From NCBI GenBank assembly GCA_034004685.1, contig JAVEWG010000058.1:1-16735 (forward strand): DNA of 16,735 nt. The letters are read 5' to 3'. Under the pieces are notes generated by a model that worked only from the letters and a program-made list of their open reading frames with translations, was not told the DNA's origin and made no database searches. Position numbers and translations under genes: made by a program. Positions 1 to 7,997 of this stretch are shown piece after piece (positions within the stretch are counted from its first letter, which is position 1; each line of letters starts with the position of its first letter). This stretch comes from JAEUNX01 sp034004685. Its GTDB lineage: Bacteria; Pseudomonadota; Gammaproteobacteria; Burkholderiales; Rhodocyclaceae.

Positions 1-15
1 TAAATGCATCGGAAC

Positions 16-327
16 TCATTCCTTGCGAGAAACGTACTCAAAAAAATTGAGCATTGAATTTTCCGGGGTAAAGCCATGATAGATTTGAACAAATGCTATT
101 GTACATTCCCCGCTAAATTTTCCAGATCGGTCACCGTCTGGCAGACAAGACCGTAGCCAGAATACTGGCGAATGATCCACGCCACGCGCTGATCGTTTGC
201 CCATGGCATCTCTTTCTAGCGTCCGGGCAAAGGCGGGTGGATTACCAGTGACGAATCGCTGCAAAAGTTCGCGCCGAACGGACGGTTGCCTTGCAGCCCA
301 GATGTTTTCTTGATCGCAGTCCATCAT
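16..327 (-). CDS. Possible small hypothetical protein (uncertain)
   Basis: An open frame of about 103 codons starts at a double ATG (322-327) and runs leftward to a TGA at 16-18. The product is soluble-looking, with no signal peptide or membrane segment, and I recognise no family. It would start only 4 bp from the divergent MarR start at 332, and neither start has a clear Shine-Dalgarno sequence, so at least one is probably wrong. The stretch is more A/T-rich than the rest of the window. It may be a real lineage-specific gene, a remnant, or chance; I rate chance about as likely. Confidence 0.22.
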   Translation of the reverse strand: MMDCDQENIWAARQPSVRRELLQRFVTGNPPAFARTLERDAMGKRSARGVDHSPVFWLRSCLPDGDRSGKFSGECTIAFVQIYHGFTPENSMLNFFEYVSRKE

Positions 328-331
328 AGAT

Positions 332-844
332 ATGCTCAACACCAATGCTAACGTTCCTGTACCCGAAGAATCAGCCAAGGCAACCCAAGTGCAGGCGGCA
401 CAGGTCTTGCGTCAGTTTCGGGTGGTGTTCAATGCAGTACGAACCCATTTCCAACAAGTTGAGCGTCAAGTCGGGATTGGTGGGGCGAAAGTATGGGCGC
501 TCCACTTGGTGCACCAGCAGCCGGGTATCAGCATGGGCGAACTGGCTAGAGCAATGGACATTCATCAGTCAACGGCCAGCAATTTGGTGAAGTTCCTTAG
601 CAAAAAAAAATTGCTTCGTATCGAAAAAGCGAAAGAGGATCGTCGCGGTGTGCGACTGTTCGTTGAATCTGATGCGGTGGCGTTACTCCAAGGCGCCCCC
701 ATGCCCTATGAGGGCGTCTTGCCCAAGGCGTTGCAAGACTTGCCCATAGACACATTGGCCCAATTGCAGAAAAGCCTCTCGCAACTGATTCTCGCTCTCG
801 AAGCGGAAAATACGGCAGCCGGCATCCCGCTGGCTGAACTCTGA
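332..844 (+). CDS. MarR-family transcriptional regulator
   Basis: This 170-aa protein has the layout of a MarR winged-helix repressor: an N-terminal helical dimerisation part (residues about 15-50), a winged HTH (about 60-115) in which ISMGELARAMDIHQSTASNL forms the helix-turn-helix, and a basic wing around KAKEDRRGVRLF. The C-terminal helix (about 140-160) completes the dimer interface. MarR proteins usually bind a palindrome and release it on binding a small ligand; the ligand is unknown here. It converges on the mscS-type gene. The start at 332 is the first ATG in frame and lacks a good ribosome binding site. A run of nine A (602-610) encodes KKK just after the recognition helix and is a possible slippage point. 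Family assignment is secure; the target is not. Confidence 0.8.
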   Translation: MLNTNANVPVPEESAKATQVQAAQVLRQFRVVFNAVRTHFQQVERQVGIGGAKVWALHLVHQQPGISMGELARAMDIHQSTASNLVKFLSKKKLLRIEKAKEDRRGVRLFVESDAVALLQGAPMPYEGVLPKALQDLPIDTLAQLQKSLSQLILALEAENTAAGIPLAEL

Positions 845-960
845 AGAGATTTACGCAGAGTTTTTACGCTTGAACACTGAGCTTCCCAGAAATATTGTCT
901 TCCAATAGATGGGGTATGAGGCTCTGCAATACTGGAAGGATCTTTCGGCCAGATAGAACA

Positions 961-2022
961 CTATATTGGAGGTAGCAATTCGGCTCTCGCCTTGGGCAGG
1001 AAATCTGGATATTCGTTTGCAACGAAGGTCGTGAGTCCTTCGCGCACCTTACAGCGCAAATCCCAGTTCGCCGAAGAGGAGGCTGAACTGACTAGGGCAC
1101 GTAGTTGCATGGATTGCTGCCCGGCCTCGGTGACTTGAAGAAGGCAGGCGCGTCCATCCCACTCGGGGGCAGCACGGCACAGCCGGGATAGTTCGGAGCG
1201 CAGGGGCTCAAGGGGGAGGTGGTAGTCCACCCAAAGAAAGACCGCGCCAATGATCTCGGCGGAGGTGCGCGTCCAATTCTGGAATGAGTGCTCGATGAAC
1301 CAGTTCAGCGGAAGGATTAGCCTGCGTTGATCCCAGATCCGGACCACGACAAAAGCGGCGGTAATCTCTTCGATGTTGCCCCATTCACCTTCCACTACTA
1401 CCACATCCCCCAAGCGGATTGGCTGCGCGAGGGCGATCTGGAGCCCTGCCAGGAGGTTGCTTAGGACCGGCCGGGCTGCAAGTCCAACTGTGAGTCCCGC
1501 TACCCCCGCCGAGGCGAGCAGGCTTGCTCCGAGGGTGCGGACCGACGGAAAGGTAATCAGCGCCGCCGATGCGCCAAGCACGAGGACCAAGCCCATCAGG
1601 CTGCGAGCTAAAACAACAGTCTGCGTACGGATTTGACGGTCCCGTAAATCGTCGACCTGGGTGGCTGGGTAGAGAGCGAAGAGCCCATCCCGGACCCCCT
1701 GGATAGCGCGGAAGGCCAACCAGGTGGCAGCCAGGATGATGCCTAGCAAGGTTAAGTGCCGCAAGGAATCCAGGCCCGCCAAACCCTCTGGCGTGGCAGC
1801 CCACACCCCTTGCAACATCAGCAGCATAGCGAACCAGTGGGCAGGAGGAAGGGCCCGGCGAAGCAAGGCGGTGGCGAGGATTCGGGGTCCTGCAAGAGTC
1901 CGCAGGACATGGTCGGCGGCACGCAAGGCAACCGGGGCAACGATGAGCCCCGTCAGAGCAGTGGCTAGAGGCCATGCCCAAGCCCCTAAGTACTGGGACA
2001 ACAAGTCGGTGAGATCTGTCAT
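961..2022 (-). CDS. MscS-family small-conductance mechanosensitive ion channel
   Basis: An inner-membrane channel of the MscS family, which opens under membrane tension to release solutes after hypo-osmotic shock. From the ATG at 2022 the protein is 353 aa, with about five hydrophobic segments (near residues 8-30, 60-78, 91-110, 137-160 and 165-200). The last is the Gly/Ala-rich pore helix (SAGVAGLTVGLAARPVLSNL). It is followed by the beta domain (IRLGDVVVVEGEWGNIEEI) and the cytoplasmic C-terminal domain, where ILPLNWFIEHSFQNWTR matches the family's P-N-xx-F/I signature region. Two longer starts (ATG at 2076, GTG at 2121) are open but also lack ribosome binding sites. It is divergent from the trehalose operon, which fits a shared osmotic-stress role. 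It is longer than E. coli MscS (286 aa) because of extra N-terminal helices. Confidence 0.85.
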   Translation of the reverse strand: MTDLTDLLSQYLGAWAWPLATALTGLIVAPVALRAADHVLRTLAGPRILATALLRRALPPAHWFAMLLMLQGVWAATPEGLAGLDSLRHLTLLGIILAATWLAFRAIQGVRDGLFALYPATQVDDLRDRQIRTQTVVLARSLMGLVLVLGASAALITFPSVRTLGASLLASAGVAGLTVGLAARPVLSNLLAGLQIALAQPIRLGDVVVVEGEWGNIEEITAAFVVVRIWDQRRLILPLNWFIEHSFQNWTRTSAEIIGAVFLWVDYHLPLEPLRSELSRLCRAAPEWDGRACLLQVTEAGQQSMQLRALVSSASSSANWDLRCKVREGLTTFVANEYPDFLPKARAELLPPI

Positions 2023-2035
2023 TGGGTCATTGGGT
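2020..2035. repeat. Tandem 8-bp repeat at the channel gene start
   Basis: CATTGGGT occurs twice in tandem. On the minus strand each copy supplies an ATG (2030 and 2022), 8 bp apart and in different frames. The upstream ATG reads only three codons (M-T-Q) and stops at a TGA that overlaps the likely channel start as ATGA. Whether this matters for translation is inference. Confidence 0.45.
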
Positions 2036-2183
2036 GGGCGATGGGGCAAGGCAAGGGGTAGAATGCTCAAATACATTTGTTCGAATATATTTTGGCTCAA
2101 GCGACGTAACTTGCCTAGCACCTAGTGGCTCTTGCGACGTCGCGCCCTGGAATTCTCGGGTGAAGCCATCTCTTCACCCCGTC

Positions 2184-2188
2184 GGAGG
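2184..2188 (+). promoter_or_regulatory. Ribosome binding site deciding the otsA start
   Basis: GGAGG lies 7 bp before the ATG at 2196. The reading frame is open upstream to 2022, but that stretch overlaps the divergent channel gene's start region and has no such site. The codons after 2196 begin a typical signal-anchor helix, so 2196 is chosen. Confidence 0.7.
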
Positions 2189-2195
2189 GCTGTCC

Positions 2196-4421
2196 ATGCG
2201 CTTGTCTCTACGATTCATCCTGCCGCTCTTGCTCGTTCTAACTGCGCTGGCTTACCTGACGACCCCTTTGGTTGAGCAACTTACCTTACGTTGGTTTATA
2301 CGCGATCTGGATGTACGCGCATCTTTGATCGCCAGCACTGTGGAAGAGGCTGTGGGAGCGACTAGGGCTGGAAAAGATGCTGATCGAAAGCTGGTGGCCT
2401 TATTCAACAGAATCAGTCAGGACGAACGTGTCTTCGCGATTGGCTACTGCAAGACCCCAACTGCGACCGTTGTGGCTTCCCAGAGCTATCCCCCTGAGCT
2501 TTCGTGCGATCGCCTGAAAACCTGGCCGACAAAGGCTGAATCGCTTCTGGACAAGCCTGCTGGCCCTCTTCACGTGGCAGTGCGGTCTCTGGGGAGCCCA
2601 GACGGCGCGCAATTAGTTGTAGCGCATGATATGAGTTTCACCGCCCGACGCAGCGCCGAAACCCGCAACTACCTGATCTACTTGTTTATTGTCCTGGGTG
2701 GCGTGGTTTCATTGATGACTGTGGCTATTGCTCACCTGAGTTGGCGTGGTTGGATACAGGGTATTCGTGCCCTGCTCAACGGTGAGGTCCTATTGCGTCC
2801 GGCCAACCACCGAGTGTCACCCGAGTTGCTCCCTATTGCACAAGACCTCAAGACCCTGGTGCGGGAACTTGAAAATGAAGCTCGCATGAGAGATGAGGCC
2901 CAGATGTCGTGGACCCCCGATTTCCTGCGCACCCTTCTAAAAACCGATCTGCGGGGCAGCGAAGTGATGGTGGTCTCCAATCGGGAGCCCTATATCCACG
3001 TCCAGAAGGGTGGAAAGATCCAAGTGGAGCGGCCCGCCAGTGGCCTGGTCACCGCCCTAGAGCCCATCATGCGGGCCTGCTCGGGCACCTGGATTGCCCA
3101 TGGCAGCGGCTCGGCGGATCGGGATGTGGTGGATGGGCGGGATTGTGTCAAGGTACCCCCTGGTCAGCCAGCGTATCGGTTGCGCCGAGTGTGGTTGAAT
3201 GTCGAGGAGGAGCAGGGGTACTACTATGGATTCGCCAATGAGGGCTTGTGGCCCCTATGCCACATTGCCCATATGCGCCCAGTATTCCGCCACACTGATT
3301 GGGAGTATTACCGATCAGTTAACCAACGATTCGCAGATACCGTGGTGGCGGAGGCTCAAAGGCCGGATCCCATCGTTCTAGTCCAGGATTACCATTTTGC
3401 TTTGCTGCCTCGGATGATCAGGGAAAAACTTCCCGAGGCCACGATCATCACTTTTTGGCATATTCCGTGGCCTAACCCTGAATCTTTTGCGATCTGCCCC
3501 TGGAGCGAGGCTATCCTTGATGGACTCCTGGGCAGCACCATCCTGGGCTTCCACACCCAGTTCCACTGTAACAATTTCGTCGATACCGTCGATCGCCTCC
3601 TGGAGGCGCGGGTGGACCGGGAAAGCTTCACGGTTTCCTATGGGAACCTTCTCACCGCAGTCAAACGCTACCCAATTTCCATCGCCTGGCCGCTTGAAGA
3701 AGGGCTGGTGGAGGAACCCGTGGAGCAGGCCCAGGCGCGGATCCGCGCTCACCACGGACTACCCCCGGAAGTCCTCCTGGGGGTTGGGGTCGACCGCCTC
3801 GACTACACAAAGGGTATTCTCGAACGCTTTAGTGCAGTGGAGCGGCTGCTGGAGTTGGAGCCGAACTGGGCGGGCCGTTTTAGCTTCGTCGAGCTGGCGG
3901 CGCCCACCCGATCGTCCATTGAGACCTATCAGAAATACGAGGCGGAAGTGCGGGCAGCGGCTACCCGGATCAATGCCCGTCATACCCGTAATGGAGTACC
4001 TCCCATCATCCTGGATATTGCAGGCCATGGTCCGGCTGAGGTCTTCGCCCACTACCGGGCGGCCAATCTGTGTTTCGTGAGCAGCCTGCATGACGGCATG
4101 AACCTCGTAGCCAAGGAGTTTGTCGCCTCCCGCGACGACGAACGCGGGGTGCTGATCTTGAGTCAGTTCGCGGGAGCATCTCGAGAGTTGGTCGATGCCC
4201 TGATTGTCAATCCTTATGATGAAAACGAGTGCGCTGCTGCCCTCAAGCTTGCCCTGGAAATGCCAGCGGACGAGCAACGGGACCGGATGCGACTCATGCG
4301 AGCCCTGGTTCGGGAATTCAATGTTTATCGGTGGGCTGGCCGCATGCTGCTCGATGCCCGGGCTGTGCGGGAACGCGGTCGCGCCCAAGGGGGGCGCTTC
4401 CGCCCCTTCCATGTTTCCTAG
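2196..4421 (+). CDS. otsA: Membrane-anchored trehalose-6-phosphate synthase (GT20) with sensor-like N-terminus
   Basis: It makes trehalose-6-phosphate from UDP-glucose and glucose-6-phosphate, the first step of osmoprotectant trehalose synthesis. The 741-aa protein is far longer than E. coli OtsA (474 aa). The N-terminal 250 residues contain a membrane helix (about 6-27), a predicted periplasmic loop (28-157), a second helix (158-182) and a HAMP-like linker (183-235), the plan of a sensor kinase input module. The GT20 domain spans about 255-725. It shows the N-terminal loop SNREPY (261-266), QDYHFALLP, WHIPWPNPESF, GVDRLDYTKGI (R534 and K539, matching the UDP/phosphate-binding Arg/Lys of OtsA) and HDGMNLVAKEF (D633, E641, matching the donor-sugar contacts). 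It is first in an operon, 22 bp before otsB. Trehalose synthase identity is supported by otsB; a related sugar-phosphate synthase is the alternative. Confidence 0.9.
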   Translation: MRLSLRFILPLLLVLTALAYLTTPLVEQLTLRWFIRDLDVRASLIASTVEEAVGATRAGKDADRKLVALFNRISQDERVFAIGYCKTPTATVVASQSYPPELSCDRLKTWPTKAESLLDKPAGPLHVAVRSLGSPDGAQLVVAHDMSFTARRSAETRNYLIYLFIVLGGVVSLMTVAIAHLSWRGWIQGIRALLNGEVLLRPANHRVSPELLPIAQDLKTLVRELENEARMRDEAQMSWTPDFLRTLLKTDLRGSEVMVVSNREPYIHVQKGGKIQVERPASGLVTALEPIMRACSGTWIAHGSGSADRDVVDGRDCVKVPPGQPAYRLRRVWLNVEEEQGYYYGFANEGLWPLCHIAHMRPVFRHTDWEYYRSVNQRFADTVVAEAQRPDPIVLVQDYHFALLPRMIREKLPEATIITFWHIPWPNPESFAICPWSEAILDGLLGSTILGFHTQFHCNNFVDTVDRLLEARVDRESFTVSYGNLLTAVKRYPISIAWPLEEGLVEEPVEQAQARIRAHHGLPPEVLLGVGVDRLDYTKGILERFSAVERLLELEPNWAGRFSFVELAAPTRSSIETYQKYEAEVRAAATRINARHTRNGVPPIILDIAGHGPAEVFAHYRAANLCFVSSLHDGMNLVAKEFVASRDDERGVLILSQFAGASRELVDALIVNPYDENECAAALKLALEMPADEQRDRMRLMRALVREFNVYRWAGRMLLDARAVRERGRAQGGRFRPFHVS

Positions 4422-4443
4422 TCTATTGCCTCCTAGCCCAGCC

Positions 4444-5223
4444 ATGTTATTGACCAAGAAACTGACAGACATGGGGCCTCTTGCTGGCCGTCATGCTATG
4501 GAATTGGCCCTGTTCCTGGATGTGGACGGCACCGTACTGGAAATAGCAAGTACCCCCGATGCCGTCGTGGTCGACCCCGCCACGCCAGCTTTGTTGACCC
4601 AACTGCACGCAATCACCGGTGGGGCGGTTGCCCTGATTTCTGGGCGCTCAATCGCGGATCTAGACCGCTTGTTTCCCGGACTGGCGCTTCCCTCCGCCGG
4701 CCAACATGGCGCAGAGTTGCGGGAAGTGGATGCACACAACGCACTTACAGGGGACGAGGAGCCTTGGCGGATACTCCGCACCCAGGCGCTGAAGGTTCAG
4801 CGGGCCCACCCCCGGTTGCTGGTGGAAGATAAGGGGCGTTCCATCGCCATCCATTACCGGCGTCACCCGGAACTGGCTGCTTTGGCCCGGAGGCTGGCCT
4901 TGTACCTGGCTGGGCAGGGGAAGGGAAAATTCGTCGTCCAACAGGGACACTGCGTGGAGGAGATCAAGTCGGCCGACGTCAATAAGGGGCGGGCAATTGC
5001 CCGCATGATGGAGCGACCTCCTTTCCAGGGGCGTCTACCAATCTTCATCGGAGACGACGTGACGGATGAGGATGCCTTTTGCGTGGTTAATCAGTTGGGC
5101 GGCCTCAGCATCAAAGTGGGGTTCGGCCCCACTGCCGCGCCTTGGCGACTGCGGGATCCATCCGCGGTCCATGATTGGCTAAAGTTGCTGCACGCATCCT
5201 TCGATGCGAATCGTACAGTCTGA
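4444..5223 (+). CDS. otsB: Trehalose-6-phosphate phosphatase (HAD superfamily)
   Basis: It removes the phosphate from trehalose-6-phosphate to give trehalose, completing the OtsA-OtsB pathway in the cytoplasm. From the ATG at 4444 the product is 259 aa, close to E. coli OtsB (266 aa). HAD motif I is FLDVDGT, with nucleophile D26 and acid/base D28. Motif II is LISGRS, the motif III lysine is in VNKGRA, and motif IV is FIGDDVTDEDAF, which binds Mg. The cap domain lies between motifs II and III. The start is uncertain: ATGs at 4411 (overlapping the otsA end), 4444 and 4471 are all in frame and none has a strong ribosome binding site, suggesting translational coupling to otsA. Function is well supported by both motifs and neighbour. 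Confidence 0.9.
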   Translation: MLLTKKLTDMGPLAGRHAMELALFLDVDGTVLEIASTPDAVVVDPATPALLTQLHAITGGAVALISGRSIADLDRLFPGLALPSAGQHGAELREVDAHNALTGDEEPWRILRTQALKVQRAHPRLLVEDKGRSIAIHYRRHPELAALARRLALYLAGQGKGKFVVQQGHCVEEIKSADVNKGRAIARMMERPPFQGRLPIFIGDDVTDEDAFCVVNQLGGLSIKVGFGPTAAPWRLRDPSAVHDWLKLLHASFDANRTV

Positions 5224-5232
5224 GGATATACG

Positions 5233-7017
5233 ATGAATTCACTGGAGCTGGGTCTGGTCGGCAACGGCACCATCGGGGCCTTAATCAATGGAACGGGGAA
5301 CGTAGTATGGGGTTGCTTTCCTCGCTTCGATGGTGACCCAGCGTTTTGCGCCCTCTTGGGGGGGGAAGAGGGGGCGCAGCGCGGGTTCTGGCAGGTCGAA
5401 CTGGAGCGCGTAGCGGTGAGCGAGCAACACTATTTGCCTAACACCGCCGTGCTGGTGACCCACTTGCGGGATCAAGATGGTGGCGAGGTGGAAATAACCG
5501 ATTTTGCACCGCGCTTCCGCCAATATGGCCGAATGTTCATACCTATGGTGCTGGTCCGCCGCATTCGTCGCCTGGCCGGCACCCCTCGGGTGACCCTGCG
5601 GCTGCGGGTCGCATCCGATTGGGGCGCGCGCCAGGCTGAGGTGACCTGGGGCAGCAACCATATTCGCTACTTGGCAGACAGGGTGGTGCTGCGGCTCACC
5701 ACGAATGCCTCGATCACGGCCTGTCTTCAGGAGTTACCGTTTTTCCTGGAGGATACGGTGACCCTGGTCCTAGGGCCCGATGAAACCCTTCAGGGGGGTG
5801 TGGACGAAGTGGGACGCCATTTCCTGGGAGAAACCATCGAGTACTGGCGTGACTGGGTGCGTTACCTGGCGATTCCTTTTGAGTGGCAGGACGCGGTAAT
5901 CCGCGCCGCCATCACCCTCAAGCTCAACGCTTTCGACGACACCGGTGCGATCATCGCAGCCATGACCACCTCTATCCCAGAGGCGCCGGGCAGTGAGCGG
6001 AACTGGGACTACCGCCACTGCTGGCTGCGGGACGGCTATTTCGTGGTTAATGCCCTCAACCGGCTCGGTGCCACTCGGACCATGGAGCGCTATGTGCGTT
6101 TCATCGCCAACGTGGCGGCAGACACCCACGGGGGCCGGCTCCAGCCAGTTTATCGCATCGATGGATCGAGCCAGATCGACGAGCGCATCGTGTCCTCGTT
6201 ACCAGGCTACCGCGGCATGGGGCCGGTGCGGGAAGGGAATCAGGCCAGCCGGCAAGCGCAGCATGATGTGTATGGTTCCGCGGTGTTGACTGCCGCCCAC
6301 TCATTCTTTGATCAACGGCTGCGCAGCGCCGGCGATACGGCTCTCTTCAGTCGCCTGGAGGCTTTGGGTGAGCAGGCTGTCCGTAACTTCGATCAGCCTG
6401 ACGCTGGTATTTGGGAGCTGCGTGAAAAGGCCCGGGTACATACTTATTCCAGCGTAATGTGCTGGGCGGCCTGCGACCGGCTGGCCAAGATTTCCAGCCA
6501 TCTGGGCTTAGGAGAGCGGACCGTTCACTGGCGAGAGGCCGCGCAGCGGATGCGCCAAGTCATCCTCCAGCGGGCCTGGAGCGAGGAACGCCAGAGTTTC
6601 GTTGCAAGCTTCGAAGGAAAAACCCTTGATGCCAGCTTGTTGCTACTCCACGACCTCGGTTTTTTGGAGGCCGACGATCCGCGCTTTGGGGGTACCGTGG
6701 CGGCGGTGGAGCGCGAATTGATGAAGGGGGGTTTTGTCTTCCGTTACGTGGAAGCCGATGACTTTGGCTATCCTCATAACGCCTTTCTGGTGTGCACCTT
6801 CTGGTACATCGGCGCTATTGCCGCCTTGGGGCGCAGAGAGGAGGCCAGGGAGCGTTTCCAGTCCTTGCTGGCCCTTCGCAATCGGCACGGCCTGTATGGC
6901 GAGCACATCGACCCGGCAACCGGGGAGCAATGGGGCAACTTTGTACAGACCTACAGCATGGTGGGCCTGATCAATACTGCCATCCGCCTTAGCATCCGTT
7001 GGGATCAGGCGTTCTAA
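5233..7017 (+). CDS. Glycoside hydrolase family 15 protein (glucoamylase/trehalase-like)
   Basis: A 594-aa GH15 protein with no signal peptide, so cytoplasmic. The N-terminal beta-sandwich (about 1-210, starting LGLVGNGTIGALINGTGNVVWGCFPRFD in two parts) is followed by the (alpha/alpha)6 barrel. Signature motifs are NWDYRHCWLRDGYFVVNAL (258-274), the general acid in DAGIWELR (E396) and the general base in GEQWGNFVQTYSMVGLIN (E565). Both catalytic glutamates are intact. GH15 enzymes release beta-glucose from alpha-1,4-glucans or, in some bacterial and archaeal members, split trehalose. GAGGA-like ribosome binding site at 5222-5226; only 9 bp separate it from otsB, so it is the third operon gene. 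Context suggests trehalose turnover or a glucan side reaction; the exact substrate is not visible. Confidence 0.85.
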   Translation: MNSLELGLVGNGTIGALINGTGNVVWGCFPRFDGDPAFCALLGGEEGAQRGFWQVELERVAVSEQHYLPNTAVLVTHLRDQDGGEVEITDFAPRFRQYGRMFIPMVLVRRIRRLAGTPRVTLRLRVASDWGARQAEVTWGSNHIRYLADRVVLRLTTNASITACLQELPFFLEDTVTLVLGPDETLQGGVDEVGRHFLGETIEYWRDWVRYLAIPFEWQDAVIRAAITLKLNAFDDTGAIIAAMTTSIPEAPGSERNWDYRHCWLRDGYFVVNALNRLGATRTMERYVRFIANVAADTHGGRLQPVYRIDGSSQIDERIVSSLPGYRGMGPVREGNQASRQAQHDVYGSAVLTAAHSFFDQRLRSAGDTALFSRLEALGEQAVRNFDQPDAGIWELREKARVHTYSSVMCWAACDRLAKISSHLGLGERTVHWREAAQRMRQVILQRAWSEERQSFVASFEGKTLDASLLLLHDLGFLEADDPRFGGTVAAVERELMKGGFVFRYVEADDFGYPHNAFLVCTFWYIGAIAALGRREEARERFQSLLALRNRHGLYGEHIDPATGEQWGNFVQTYSMVGLINTAIRLSIRWDQAF

Positions 7018-7047
7018 AGGGCGGATTCGCCAGGCTCGATGACTTTT

Positions 7048-7074
7048 TTGTCATTATCCAGCCCCCGCTATAAA
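7048..7074 (+). promoter_or_regulatory. Weak sigma70-like promoter candidate before the FixJ-type gene
   Basis: TTGTCA (7048-7053) and TATAAA (7069-7074) resemble -35 and -10 boxes, but the spacer is only 15 bp. A 7-bp inverted repeat (CTCCCTA 7079-7085 with TAGGGAG 7098-7104) follows directly. It could serve the regulator starting at 7219. Confidence 0.25.
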
Positions 7075-7218
7075 TGCTCTCCCTACCCATCGTTCCTTAG
7101 GGAGCGAATGGATTAGGGGGCCGACTGGTGGCGCGAGTGCAATGCAGCACCCTCCGGGGAGAGGTCGCGGACCACGGTATTCTCAGGATTGTTCCGCCGA
7201 TTCAGGCTCTGGGTACCC

Positions 7219-7830
7219 ATGACTGATCATTTGACCGTATTCATCGTGGACGACGATGCCGCCGTCCGTGACGCGCTGAGCTTGCTCCTGGGGGTCCACG
7301 ATTACCGGGTTGCCGTCTTTGCCGATGGAGCGACCTTCCTGAAGGCCTTCAGGAAGGATTGGCGAGGCTGCGTCCTGCTCGATATCAGGATGCCCGGCAT
7401 GGACGGGCTCGCGCTGCAAAAGCGCCTGACGGAGCTGGGTAGCAACTTGCCGGTCATCATCATGACTGGGCACGGTGACGTCGCCTCTTCCCGGGAAGCT
7501 TTCCGTGCCCTTGCCGTCGATTTTCTCGAGAAACCCCTTGACCACGAGAAGCTGCTGGCTGCGCTGACCGAGGCGTTCTCGCGCCAGCAGGTAGCGCTCC
7601 TCGTCGAGCGCAATCAGGATCAAGCCCGACGCCTGCTCTCGAACCTGACGCCGCGAGAGCAGGAAGTCATGGAGCGGGTAGTGCTCGGCCAGCACAATCG
7701 GGATATCGCGGTAGACTTGGGGATCAGTCCTCGCACCGTTGAGGTCCACAAAGCCAGGATGATGGACAAACTCGGAGTGAATAATATTGCTGACCTTGTT
7801 CGGCTAAATCTTGAGGTTGGAAAGTGCTGA
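7219..7830 (+). CDS. FixJ/NarL-type response regulator (REC + LuxR HTH), orphan
   Basis: A 203-aa two-domain response regulator, the length of FixJ (204 aa). The receiver domain (1-120) has the acidic pocket D11/D12, the phospho-acceptor D55 in LLDIRMPGMDG, T83 in IIMTGHGD, and K105 in DFLEKP. The LuxR-type DNA-binding domain (about 140-200) contains LTPREQEVMERVVLGQHNR and GISPRTVEVHKARMMDKLGV. MTGHGD followed by VDFLEKP is typical of the FixJ/TodT/TtrR subfamily, normally paired with a PAS-type histidine kinase; none is in this window. The ATG at 7219 starts exactly at the receiver's beginning; a TTG 30 bp upstream is possible. It lies in the same direction as the trehalose operon but 201 bp downstream, so it is probably independent. 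Target genes are unknown. Confidence 0.88.
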   Translation: MTDHLTVFIVDDDAAVRDALSLLLGVHDYRVAVFADGATFLKAFRKDWRGCVLLDIRMPGMDGLALQKRLTELGSNLPVIIMTGHGDVASSREAFRALAVDFLEKPLDHEKLLAALTEAFSRQQVALLVERNQDQARRLLSNLTPREQEVMERVVLGQHNRDIAVDLGISPRTVEVHKARMMDKLGVNNIADLVRLNLEVGKC

Positions 7831-7997
7831 TGGACAGGGGGCAGCTCCGCGGGCGGCCGTTATTCTCGTGAGGTGAAATCTTGGGAGAATGGGGTGGCCC
7901 CCCTGGTGGCTTGGTCCGCCTCTGGAATTTGGGCATCCCGGGGCGGTGGCGCCTTTCCCGCTCCGCCATGGGCGGCTGGTGGCCAGGCGCCCTGGGC

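Noticed and set aside
37..51. CTCAA-A5-TTGAG hairpin as a terminator
   Set aside because: A 5-bp A/T-rich stem without a T tract; too weak to claim.
7041..7056. TGAC-T6-GTCA as a terminator of the trehalose operon
   Set aside because: The stem is only 4 bp and the T run is in the loop, not after the stem.
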